Both the position numbers and the translations under genes were made by a program. The notes beneath the pieces were generated by a model. It ran no database searches. It was given only the letters and a program-made list of their open reading frames with translations, and was not told the DNA's origin. This document shows, piece after piece, positions 23,265 to 30,471 of a stretch of DNA of 33,274 nt (its first letter is position 1; every line of letters starts with the position of its first letter). The stretch comes from WRIS01 sp964345475 (lineage in GTDB: Bacteria; Actinomycetota; Coriobacteriia; Coriobacteriales; Eggerthellaceae): positions 1 to 33,274 of the forward strand of contig CAYFQW010000014.1 in the NCBI GenBank assembly GCA_964345475.1, read 5' to 3'.

Positions 23265-24263
23265 GTGACGCGAGAAAAGAAACTCTACAGGTCTCGTAAC
23301 ACCCTACTGGGAGGCGTGAGTACTGGCGTAGCGGAATACTTTAACTTTGATCCTATCGTCGTGCAAATACTGACGGTGGTTTTGACCTTGGCTTCGGCAG
23401 GCTTGCTTGCCATTGCTTATATAGCCCTATGGATAGTAATTCCCCCAGCTCCGAGCGTAAACGAACCTTTAGAAGTAGAGCCTGATGAAGTTCATTCCGA
23501 CACCTATGGACCAGTTGCAGGGGGCAGACAGGAAAACATCCAAGCCGTGGCAGCTCATCGAGCGAAGAACGGGCCTTATACTACCTATACCGCTTCGCGC
23601 GGTTGTGCCCATGTACCGCCTGCCCCTCCTGCTGGCTTAAGTCAGGCAGCCAGCTCTCCCTCCGCTGGCAATACTTTTACCGAAGAGAAGCACATGCCCC
23701 CTTTTTATACGACTGAAGCAAGAGCTGATTTTCCCGTCCAGGCATCGGGGCTCGAGAACGAGGCGCTCAATAAGCCTCCGCGGGCGGCCCTCTGGATAGG
23801 ATTTGCCTTATTGTTTATCGGAATAAGTGCCCTGCTCGGTACTTTTGTGAGAGGGATTTCTTGGTGGCAACTCTGGCCTCTCGCCTTAGTGGTCATCGGT
23901 ATTATCTACATGACGGTTCCTGGAGAAAAAGGCAAGCGAATGAACAGGTTCGTAGCTGGCCTTATACTCCTTGCGCTCGGCATAACGACAATATTATTCA
24001 GCACGAATATAGTGAGTATTGCGAGTATTGTGCCTATCTTTGTCAACCTGTGGCCCTTGCTTGTTATCATTGGCGGGTTTTTTGTTTTGGGTTCTGCTAT
24101 GAAGGCGCCTTTATTTGTCCTGCTCGGAGGGTTGATGTTCGTAGTGTTTTGTGTGGTTGCCCTCGGATGGTTCTCCCTGCCTGGGTCTACCGACATGATA
24201 TCTTTCTTTTTCCCAACAGGTCACGAACATACCTACGTTATCAGGCCTCCCTTCATAGGGTAA
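23265..24263 (+). CDS. PspC-domain protein with LiaF/DUF5668-type membrane region
   Basis: 332 residues; GTG start at 23265 with GAGGAGG 4 bases upstream. The N-terminal PspC domain (about 4-63, RSRNTLLGGVSTGVAEYFNFDP then a hydrophobic helix) is followed by a long polar linker (about 65-165, Pro/Ala/Ser-rich) and a C-terminal block of four short helices (about 168-310, LWIGFALLFIGISALLG onward) like the membrane part of LiaF/DUF5668 proteins. PspC is a membrane sensor of envelope stress. The neighbouring PspC protein has the same modules in opposite order. Confidence 0.8.
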   Translation: MTREKKLYRSRNTLLGGVSTGVAEYFNFDPIVVQILTVVLTLASAGLLAIAYIALWIVIPPAPSVNEPLEVEPDEVHSDTYGPVAGGRQENIQAVAAHRAKNGPYTTYTASRGCAHVPPAPPAGLSQAASSPSAGNTFTEEKHMPPFYTTEARADFPVQASGLENEALNKPPRAALWIGFALLFIGISALLGTFVRGISWWQLWPLALVVIGIIYMTVPGEKGKRMNRFVAGLILLALGITTILFSTNIVSIASIVPIFVNLWPLLVIIGGFFVLGSAMKAPLFVLLGGLMFVVFCVVALGWFSLPGSTDMISFFFPTGHEHTYVIRPPFIG

Positions 24264-24328
24264 TTGCGTATTGTTAAAGATGGTCATTTTTTAAGGACAA
24301 TTACATTCAAGATCAGAAGGTGCACTAC

Positions 24329-24760
24329 ATGGGTTCCAAACATACATCCGCTTATTCAAAGGCCGCTCAAGTTGGTATTCTCATCGGCGTCGTCTTAATA
24401 CTCATTGGGAGCATACGACTTATCGAGCGGTTTTTTGGTTCCAGCTGGTGGGGGATTATTAGCTCGACACTCTCAAGGATTTTTTCTTTTGTTTGGCCCG
24501 CACTCCTGATAGGCGCAGGTGTATATATTGTCTGGGCAGCTAAAAAAGGAAAGTTTAAACAGCTTTCATTTGACCGCACGAGACGAATACAGCGAAGTGT
24601 AATTGATAAGCGTATAAGCGGTGTTTGTGGAGGCCTTGCTCAATATCTGAGCATCGACTCGAGCCTTGTTCGGATAATCGTGCTCGTGCTTTTCTTTTTA
24701 AGTCCGCTGGCCACCTCCCTTTTGTATATTGCAGCTTCAATTATTATTCCAAAAGCATAA
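24329..24760 (+). CDS. small PspC-domain protein, membrane region first
   Basis: 143 residues from the ATG at 24329 (AGAAGG 8 bases upstream); a GTG at 24320 is less likely as it overlaps that site. Two N-terminal helices (about 13-70, GILIGVVLILIGSIRLIERFF and FVWPALLIGAGVYIVWA) resemble the DUF5668/LiaF region. The C-terminal PspC domain (about 85-143) contains RSVIDKRISGVCGGLAQYLS and a final hydrophobic stretch. Next to a PspC protein with the reverse order, it suggests an interacting pair of membrane stress sensors. Confidence 0.8.
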   Translation: MGSKHTSAYSKAAQVGILIGVVLILIGSIRLIERFFGSSWWGIISSTLSRIFSFVWPALLIGAGVYIVWAAKKGKFKQLSFDRTRRIQRSVIDKRISGVCGGLAQYLSIDSSLVRIIVLVLFFLSPLATSLLYIAASIIIPKA

Positions 24761-24920
24761 AGAGGCCCCAGCCATCTGAAGAAATCTAGGAGCGCGATTG
24801 TCTATTGTGTGTCGTCCATACCAGGGGCCTGTTTCTGGGCGGTCTTGCGAATATTCGATCACTACACCAAGCACTCGTGATAGAATACCCTTGCCAATAT
24901 CTTGAGGAGACGCATACCGT
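24761..24920. other. spacer between the small PspC gene and the second CorC gene
   Basis: AGGCCCC (near 24763) and GGGGCCT (near 24825) form a 7-bp inverted repeat about 55 bases apart, the second arm followed by GTTTCT. It may end the PspC transcript. No gene is seen. Confidence 0.3.
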
Positions 24921-26234
24921 ATGCCTACAGCACTAAGCTTATTCCTTGTACTATTCTTTTTGTTGATGAATGCTTTTTTCGTAGTTGCAGAATTTGCCCT
25001 CGTTCGTGTTCGTACATCACAGATCGAAGTGGCCCTCGAAGAGGGTAAGAGCGGAGCTGAAGCAGCTAAGCTGGTAACCGACAATATCAATGCCTATCTT
25101 TCAGCCTGTCAGCTTGGCATCACCCTAGCTTCTTTGGCCTTGGGGTGGCTCGGCGAACCAGCAGTGTCTCGCCTGATTCAACCGCTACTTGAGCCCCTCG
25201 GATTGCCAGAGGGCGCGATATCAGCTATTGCCATTGCCTTAGGCTTCATCGTCATTACCACGCTGCATATTATTGTTGGTGAGCTTATCCCCAAATCCCT
25301 TGCAATATTCAGTACTGAAAAGTATGCACTTTTCACAGCAAGGCCCCTCGCTTGGTTTTATAAGATAAGTTATCCCATCATGTGGCTTTTCAATTCGGTG
25401 ACGAACGGGGTAATGCGCCTGCTTGGCCATGACGTCAAGGAAGAAAACAGTGCGTATACTAATGAAGAGCTCCGACGCCTAGTCGAAGAGAGCGCTGAAA
25501 GTGGTAACGTTGAGCCAGAGCAAAGCGAGTACGTAAGCAATATCTTTGATATGGGGGATAAGGATGCTGAAGCCATTATGACTCCCCGCACCGAACTCAT
25601 CTGCTTCGATTTGGAAGATACGCTTGAAAGTAACCTTAAGCTCGTGCGCCAATACAAGTACACAAGATACCCTGTTATGCGGGGCAATAAAGATATCATC
25701 GTCGGCTTTGTCCATATTAAAGACTTGTACAGCCTGCAGGAGGATGCGACTATGGAGGACCTGGCCATCCGTGCCATTGAAGCAGTGCCGGGGAGCTTGT
25801 CAATATCCAAACTGATACAGGTCTTGCAGGAGAACCGCACCAAAATAGCTGTGGTAGTAGATGAGCACGGAGGAACAGCGGGTATCGTTACCATGAGTGA
25901 CGTGATGGATGAAATCGTAGGACGTTTTGATGATGAATATGTTCACGAGGAAGAAGAAGTAAAGAATCTTGGCGAGGGGCATTATCTTGTGTCAGGCTCC
26001 CTTCCCATTGATGAGCTCTATGAGTTAATGGGTTTTGAGGCGGATCAAGCTGGCTTCGAAACAGCAGGAGGACTCCTTTTCGACCTCTTCGGTCAAATTC
26101 CCCAGGAAGGGGATGCGGTTACTACGAGCAAAAATGGGAAGTCCGCCCTGATGGAGGTAAAGAAAATGGACGGACACCGTGTCGATCGTATTGAAATGAT
26201 CTTAAGTGAGCAAGTCGTCGAGCCTGATGAATAA
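24921..26234 (+). CDS. CorC/CNNM-family transporter-regulator, second copy
   Basis: 437 residues. The CNNM membrane domain (about 1-185) has the usual MNAFFVVAEFALVRVR with its Glu and HIIVGELIPKSLAIF. The CBS pair (about 205-330) shows IMTPRTELICFD and VVDEHGGTAGIVTMSDVM. The CorC_HlyC domain (about 345-425) follows. Expected role: Mg2+ (or Co2+/divalent metal) export and resistance, regulated by nucleotide binding at the CBS domains. The ribosome site GAGGAG is 11 bases before the ATG, longer than ideal. It is paralogous to the gene at 21883-23226, with two PspC genes lying between them. Confidence 0.87.
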   Translation: MPTALSLFLVLFFLLMNAFFVVAEFALVRVRTSQIEVALEEGKSGAEAAKLVTDNINAYLSACQLGITLASLALGWLGEPAVSRLIQPLLEPLGLPEGAISAIAIALGFIVITTLHIIVGELIPKSLAIFSTEKYALFTARPLAWFYKISYPIMWLFNSVTNGVMRLLGHDVKEENSAYTNEELRRLVEESAESGNVEPEQSEYVSNIFDMGDKDAEAIMTPRTELICFDLEDTLESNLKLVRQYKYTRYPVMRGNKDIIVGFVHIKDLYSLQEDATMEDLAIRAIEAVPGSLSISKLIQVLQENRTKIAVVVDEHGGTAGIVTMSDVMDEIVGRFDDEYVHEEEEVKNLGEGHYLVSGSLPIDELYELMGFEADQAGFETAGGLLFDLFGQIPQEGDAVTTSKNGKSALMEVKKMDGHRVDRIEMILSEQVVEPDE

Positions 26235-26594
26235 TTGCTCTTTTGATTTACCCTTAAGATGCACGAACAGAGCGTATGGGCATATGAAGATCTAAACATC
26301 TTATCGAATCTCAAACAGGCGTAGATTGTTACATGTTAAAAAATCGTATGTCCTTATGTGTAAGATTAGATTTTTTGCATAGATTTACGACCTACAAACT
26401 TATTGTAGACAATGCAGTATAGTATATACGTACCGCTAAATATGCGGTAGCGGCTCTGTATCTTTTTGTCTCTTTCCTTGAGGCTGAGATACCAACCGTT
26501 TTACGGGGCCTACGGTATGCGAAGTTTTGCAATCCTACCACCCCTAGGCAAAATACGAACATGCCGTAGGCAACCCAACTGTAGAAACGACTGC
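26235..26594. other. 360-base convergent spacer with large hairpins
   Basis: It lies between the stops of a plus-strand CorC gene and a minus-strand deacetylase gene; no protein gene is apparent. The first half is AT-rich. The second half holds ACCGC/GCGGT (26432-26436 with 26444-26448), CCGT/ACGG (26496-26506) and a three-tier hairpin: 26508-26519 with 26560-26571 (12 bp, one wobble), then TTTTGC/GCAAAA (26525-26530 with 26548-26553) around CCTA/TAGG. A U-run TCTTTTTG (26461-26468) follows the first hairpin and could terminate corC. The large hairpin has no U-run on either strand, so it is not an ordinary terminator. Confidence 0.5.
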
Positions 26595-27779
26595 TCAGCG
26601 CTCCAAAGGTGGGTATTCTAAAAGCTCGTCAATAGTGACAAACCGATATCCTTGTTCTTTAAGCTGTGGGATGGCTATCCCGAGGGCAATGACGGTGTCG
26701 CGCCTATCACCGCCGCCATCGTGAGCTAGGATAATGCCACCTGAGAAAGAGTTGCTCATAATGTTATCAACGATAGCCTCGGGCGGGGGAAAAGCCCAAT
26801 CGTGGGTATCGACAGTCCAGCCGATTTCGGCCGTAATATACGGCTTGAGAATCTGTTGGGTTTCTGGGCTGTAGTTCCCACCAGGCGCGCGCAGGATAGG
26901 ACTCGGGTCTACACCGGTTACGTATTTAATTGACTCAAAGCCTTTTACTACTTCTTCAATTTGATCAGCGGGATCCATATATTCGAGGCTGAGGCCTAGT
27001 CCGTCTCCCGATGCGTGGCTATAGGTATGCGTGGCAACCTGGTGCCCTTCGTTGAAGGCACGTTTAACAAGCGATGCGTTTCGCTCGCTGCTTTCTATCT
27101 GAGTCCCAACGAAGAAAAAAGTTGCTTTAACCTGATGAGCGGCTAAGATATCCAGAATGTCTTCAGTAGAGTCGCCCCAAGGCCCGTCATCGAGGGTGAG
27201 GGCAATCACTTTCTCGCCCCCTGTGTCGGGATAATACTTTCTACAGACATCAGGCACAGGTGGTGTTATCTCCTCGGTCAGCTGAATACCAGACTGCACT
27301 CCGGTTTTGATGAGCATGAGACCTTCGGTTCCTGGCTCGACAACATGGATAGGTCCCGTTCCCTCCATCACAATACCAGGTTGAATAAGCTCAGTGTTTT
27401 CGATGATGGGTTCGACAACATCGTTGCCTTTGCCAATATAGAGGGTGTCTCCTGCTGTTAGTCTCGTATCGGGGCCTACTTCATCAAGGCCCTCGAAAGA
27501 AACAGCGAAGGGCTCACCTCCACCCTCTACAATAATGCTCCCGTCTATCGCGAGCAGATTACCTGGCCTTGATTTTACGGTACCGTCAGCTATGAGAGAG
27601 GCAGCACTGTGTTTGCCCTTCAGCTGTACCTCATGCCCATTGATTACAACCGTATAAGGCCTTGTTTCAGCGAAAAACATACCAGCCCACACAAGAAAGA
27701 AGGCCAGCACCAGAAGAGCGAGCAAGCGATACCCTTGCTTCGCATCTGTATTATCCTTATGCAGGGAGCTGTTTCTCAT
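26595..27779 (-). CDS. polysaccharide deacetylase (NodB domain), membrane-anchored
   Basis: 394 residues from the ATG at 27779, which puts a basic N-terminus ahead of a single hydrophobic helix (about 18-37), a signal anchor; longer frames to 27866 add an unlikely leader. An extracytoplasmic spacer domain (about 40-190) is of the small beta type (TVVINGHEVQLKGKHSAASL). The NodB deacetylase domain (about 192-390) has motif 1 TLDDGP, the metal-binding HTYSH motif (HxxxH), RAPGG, DTHDWA and a late ILAHDG. Such enzymes remove acetyl groups from cell-wall glycans (GlcNAc or MurNAc), often giving lysozyme resistance. It lies divergent to murT-gatD, and the two share a 211-base regulatory region. 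Confidence 0.87.
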   Translation of the reverse strand: MRNSSLHKDNTDAKQGYRLLALLVLAFFLVWAGMFFAETRPYTVVINGHEVQLKGKHSAASLIADGTVKSRPGNLLAIDGSIIVEGGGEPFAVSFEGLDEVGPDTRLTAGDTLYIGKGNDVVEPIIENTELIQPGIVMEGTGPIHVVEPGTEGLMLIKTGVQSGIQLTEEITPPVPDVCRKYYPDTGGEKVIALTLDDGPWGDSTEDILDILAAHQVKATFFFVGTQIESSERNASLVKRAFNEGHQVATHTYSHASGDGLGLSLEYMDPADQIEEVVKGFESIKYVTGVDPSPILRAPGGNYSPETQQILKPYITAEIGWTVDTHDWAFPPPEAIVDNIMSNSFSGGIILAHDGGGDRRDTVIALGIAIPQLKEQGYRFVTIDELLEYPPLER

Positions 27780-27886
27780 ACCTACAATTCTCTGAGTGAC
27801 ATGGCCCCAGCACGTATGCATTTGGGCGGGTGGGTAGTATTGGAGCTTGCATTTTGTCGGATCCAACTTGTTTCTGTCGTGCTAAT

Positions 27887-27946
27887 TTAAGCTAGATTGA
27901 TTTAAGACGAGGAGCCACCGTTCGTCAAGCCATTATACTAGCTTAA
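27887..27946. promoter_or_regulatory. inverted-repeat operator candidate between deacetylase and murT
   Basis: A perfect 9-bp inverted repeat, TTAAGCTAG at 27887-27895 and CTAGCTTAA at 27938-27946, brackets 42 bases in the divergent spacer. The second half-site overlaps a -10-like TATACT (27934-27939) for murT. Two distant half-sites suggest a looping or dimeric regulator serving both divergent genes. No regulator gene is adjacent. Confidence 0.4.
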
Positions 27947-27990
27947 TCGGCTGTTTACGAGAAACACTTACTGAGGAGGCGTGAGACACG

Positions 27991-29499
27991 ATGAGCTCTA
28001 TGAGGGTGAGGCTGTTTGCGGCCAAGCTTGCTTCTGCCCTGAGCACTTGGGGTCTCAAGAGGGTTTTTAAGCGCCCTGCAGCCAGTCTTCCAGGAAGGTT
28101 GGCGCTTAAGATAGACCCGCAGGTGATATTTCATGTACGGCAAAAGCTTCGTTCTGGCTCGATTGTAGTCAGTGGAACCAACGGAAAGACGACGGTTACA
28201 AACCTATTGGCCGACACGGTGCAGGAGTCAGGAAAAACCCTTATCTGCAACAGGTCGGGCGCAAACTTGAGCTTCGGTGTAGCGAGCGCTCTTTTGCAGA
28301 GCCCCGAATCGGATTGGGGTGTTTTTGAATGTGATGAGATGTGGCTTGCAAAAATTATGCCGCAGCTAGAGCCCACATACTTCCTGCTTTTAAATTTATT
28401 CAGCGATCAGCTTGACAGAGTAGGTGAAGTGGGGCTCGTTCAAAGCAGCATTGTCTCTGCCCTTACTTCGTCTCCGAAAACGATATTTATATTTAATGCG
28501 GACGACCCTCTCTGTGCTGAGATTGCGGAGAGGGTGCCAAACGAGTCCTTAAGCTATGGGGTCGAGGAAGAGATCCCCCATGCACAAGCACCGACAGGCT
28601 TCATCCACATATGTCAAACATGCCGCAACAAGCTACACTACCAGTATCGGCAGTATGAACAGCTTGGTTCCTATCGATGCTCGTCCTGCGGCTTTGTCCG
28701 TCCAAAACCTGAGTACACCGCAAGAGGTATAAAGCTAGAGGAGGACATTCTTTCTTTTACGATGCAGGTTCCCGAGAGCACAAAAGCTACCCCATCTCAT
28801 GGAAACGAAGACCCCGCCTCGCATTTCACGGACCCGAGCTCCCCGAGCAATGCATCTTGCCCAAAAGGTCAAAAGGGGGAGAGCCGTCCGGAATACGCTA
28901 TCAAAGCCCCTTCGGGGGGCAGCTATATGGTGTATAACTTTTTAGCCGCTGGAGCCGGGGCACATGCGCTGGGTTGTCCCTTTGAGTCCTTCGAGCGCGT
29001 CCTCACCTCTTTCAGTTCGCACATGGGTCGTTTGCAAACATTGTATGTACAGGGAAATCCTGTCCTTTTGAATCTTGCGAAAAATCCAGCAGGCTTTAAT
29101 CAGAGTCTGGAGATAGCAATGCGAGACCAAGGTCCAAAGGTGCTTGTCTTCTATATAAACAACAACAAAGGTGATGGACACGATGTGTCGTGGCTCTGGG
29201 ATGTTCGCTTTGAAGATCTTGCTTCCCAGGAAGATACCACGTTTTATGCAGGAGGACTCTGCAAGGAAGACGTGCGGCTACGTTTAAAATATGCTGGCCT
29301 CGATGCCGAGCTCGTCGAGTCTCCAAGGGAAGTTTTCGAGGCTTGTGCGCAAGAGGGATGCAGCTATTACATGATAGCTAATTACACGGCGCTTCAGCCT
29401 GTTCAGGAGGAATTAACAAGGCTTTCGAAAGAAAGCCTGCTCTCGCATGAGGGTCTCGACTCTGACAGCAGCGGGCAAGATATAGAAGTCGAGGATTAA
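27991..29499 (+). CDS. murT: MurT, lipid II isoglutaminyl synthase subunit
   Basis: 502 residues, longer than the usual 430-450. Mur-ligase ATP loop SGTNGKTTVTNLLAD (about 61-75), a Mur-ligase central domain, and a zinc ribbon with Cys208, Cys211, Cys230 and Cys233 (CQTC...CSSC), diagnostic of MurT. The C-terminal DUF1727 domain holds INNNKGDGHDVSWLWDV, including the Asp that completes the amidotransferase triad with GatD. A Ser/Pro/Gly-rich insertion (about 260-303) follows the ribbon. With GatD it amidates the second-position D-Glu of lipid II to isoglutamine. The ATG at 27991 has GAGGAGG 11 bases upstream. Confidence 0.92.
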   Translation: MSSMRVRLFAAKLASALSTWGLKRVFKRPAASLPGRLALKIDPQVIFHVRQKLRSGSIVVSGTNGKTTVTNLLADTVQESGKTLICNRSGANLSFGVASALLQSPESDWGVFECDEMWLAKIMPQLEPTYFLLLNLFSDQLDRVGEVGLVQSSIVSALTSSPKTIFIFNADDPLCAEIAERVPNESLSYGVEEEIPHAQAPTGFIHICQTCRNKLHYQYRQYEQLGSYRCSSCGFVRPKPEYTARGIKLEEDILSFTMQVPESTKATPSHGNEDPASHFTDPSSPSNASCPKGQKGESRPEYAIKAPSGGSYMVYNFLAAGAGAHALGCPFESFERVLTSFSSHMGRLQTLYVQGNPVLLNLAKNPAGFNQSLEIAMRDQGPKVLVFYINNNKGDGHDVSWLWDVRFEDLASQEDTTFYAGGLCKEDVRLRLKYAGLDAELVESPREVFEACAQEGCSYYMIANYTALQPVQEELTRLSKESLLSHEGLDSDSSGQDIEVED

Positions 29500-29519
29500 C
29501 TAAGAGAGGGATTGAAAGA

Positions 29520-30290
29520 ATGAGACCAATCGTTCTGGGCCATTTGTATTACGACTTGCTGAAGGCAAATGGCGACAGCGGGAATATCTCTTGTCTGAAA
29601 AAACGTTGTGAGTGGCGCGGGTTGCCGGTCCGTGTGAAAAATATTGAATCCGGCTCTCCCTTCGACTTGAACGATGTGGATATTCTCTTTTTAGGTGGAG
29701 GCACAGATCGAGAACAAGATCTCGCCCTGCGAGGACTTACGTCTTCCCGCGATGTTTTGAGGGAATATATTGAAGAGGGAGGCGTGCTATTGGCCGTAGG
29801 CGGCGGTTTTCAAATTCTCGGAACAACCTGCCTCATAGGCGGCAAGGTATATGAGGGACTATCGCTTTTAGATATGGAAACCAGAGCAGCTTCTGCGACC
29901 TCAGATAAAACGCCACGCTTATCAGGACACATAGTACTTGAATCTCCCCTCAGCGAATCCTTAGTTCTTGGCTTTGAAAATCATGCGGGCCGCACGTATC
30001 TCGGCTCTTCGCTCGAGTCTTTCGGTAAGGTGTTCTCATCTCAGGGCTGGGGCAATAATGACGAGGATGCAGAAGATGGTGTTTGGTACCGACATACGGT
30101 AGGTTCTTATCTGCACGGGCCTCTCTTGGCGAAAAACCCACAAATAACAGACCGTTTGCTGATGTGGGCCGCGGAAAAACGGCTTGACGGCAAAGAGCTG
30201 TCTTTTGACGTATGCCCCCTTGACGACAGCATTGAAGATGCTGCACGAAACACCACGCTCAAACGCTTAGGTCTGAAGAATACGTTCTAA
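29520..30290 (+). CDS. gatD: GatD-like glutamine amidotransferase subunit lacking the catalytic cysteine
   Basis: 256 residues; ATG with GAGAGGG 9 bases upstream, 20 bases after murT. A class I amidotransferase fold of the CobB/CobQ type: N-terminal LGHLYYDLLKANGDSGNISCL, the oxyanion strand DVDILFLGGGTDREQD, and the nucleophile-elbow segment. Family members read CGGYQLLG in the elbow. Here it is GGGFQILG, so residue 94 is Gly (codon GGC at 29799-29801) where the catalytic Cys belongs (Cys94 in Staphylococcus aureus GatD). The active-site His is present in SYLHGPLL (His199). The rest of the protein is well conserved and full length. Possible readings: an amidotransferase that only positions MurT and uses free ammonia, an inactivated complex, or a local sequencing error. 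Confidence 0.85.
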   Translation: MRPIVLGHLYYDLLKANGDSGNISCLKKRCEWRGLPVRVKNIESGSPFDLNDVDILFLGGGTDREQDLALRGLTSSRDVLREYIEEGGVLLAVGGGFQILGTTCLIGGKVYEGLSLLDMETRAASATSDKTPRLSGHIVLESPLSESLVLGFENHAGRTYLGSSLESFGKVFSSQGWGNNDEDAEDGVWYRHTVGSYLHGPLLAKNPQITDRLLMWAAEKRLDGKELSFDVCPLDDSIEDAARNTTLKRLGLKNTF

Positions 30291-30471
30291 AAGCTGAGCC
30301 ACTGCCTCAATTTTTTGCACATGGAATCGTATTCCTAAAAAGAGGGGAGAGGGCATCCTCGTTGCTGTATCCATCGCTTTATTTGTTGGAATTTGAGTCT
30401 CGATGTGTCCTTTCGTTAGAAAAAAATCGATAAGCCTTGTTTGATAGTGCAATGCTCTCCATAATAGGCGG
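30291..30471. other. spacer after gatD with small hairpins
   Basis: A TGAG/CTCA hairpin followed by ATTTTTT (30294-30318) is a plausible weak terminator for murT-gatD. GGAAT-CGT-ATTCC (near 30322-30334) forms another small hairpin, and its CGTATTC can alternatively pair with GAATACG at the end of gatD. No promoter for the next gene is obvious. Confidence 0.4.

Noticed and set aside
26475..26500. TPP riboswitch, suggested by GGCTGAGATACC
   Set aside because: Only the CTGAGA box is present; the paired ACCTGAT-type segment and the overall fold are missing.
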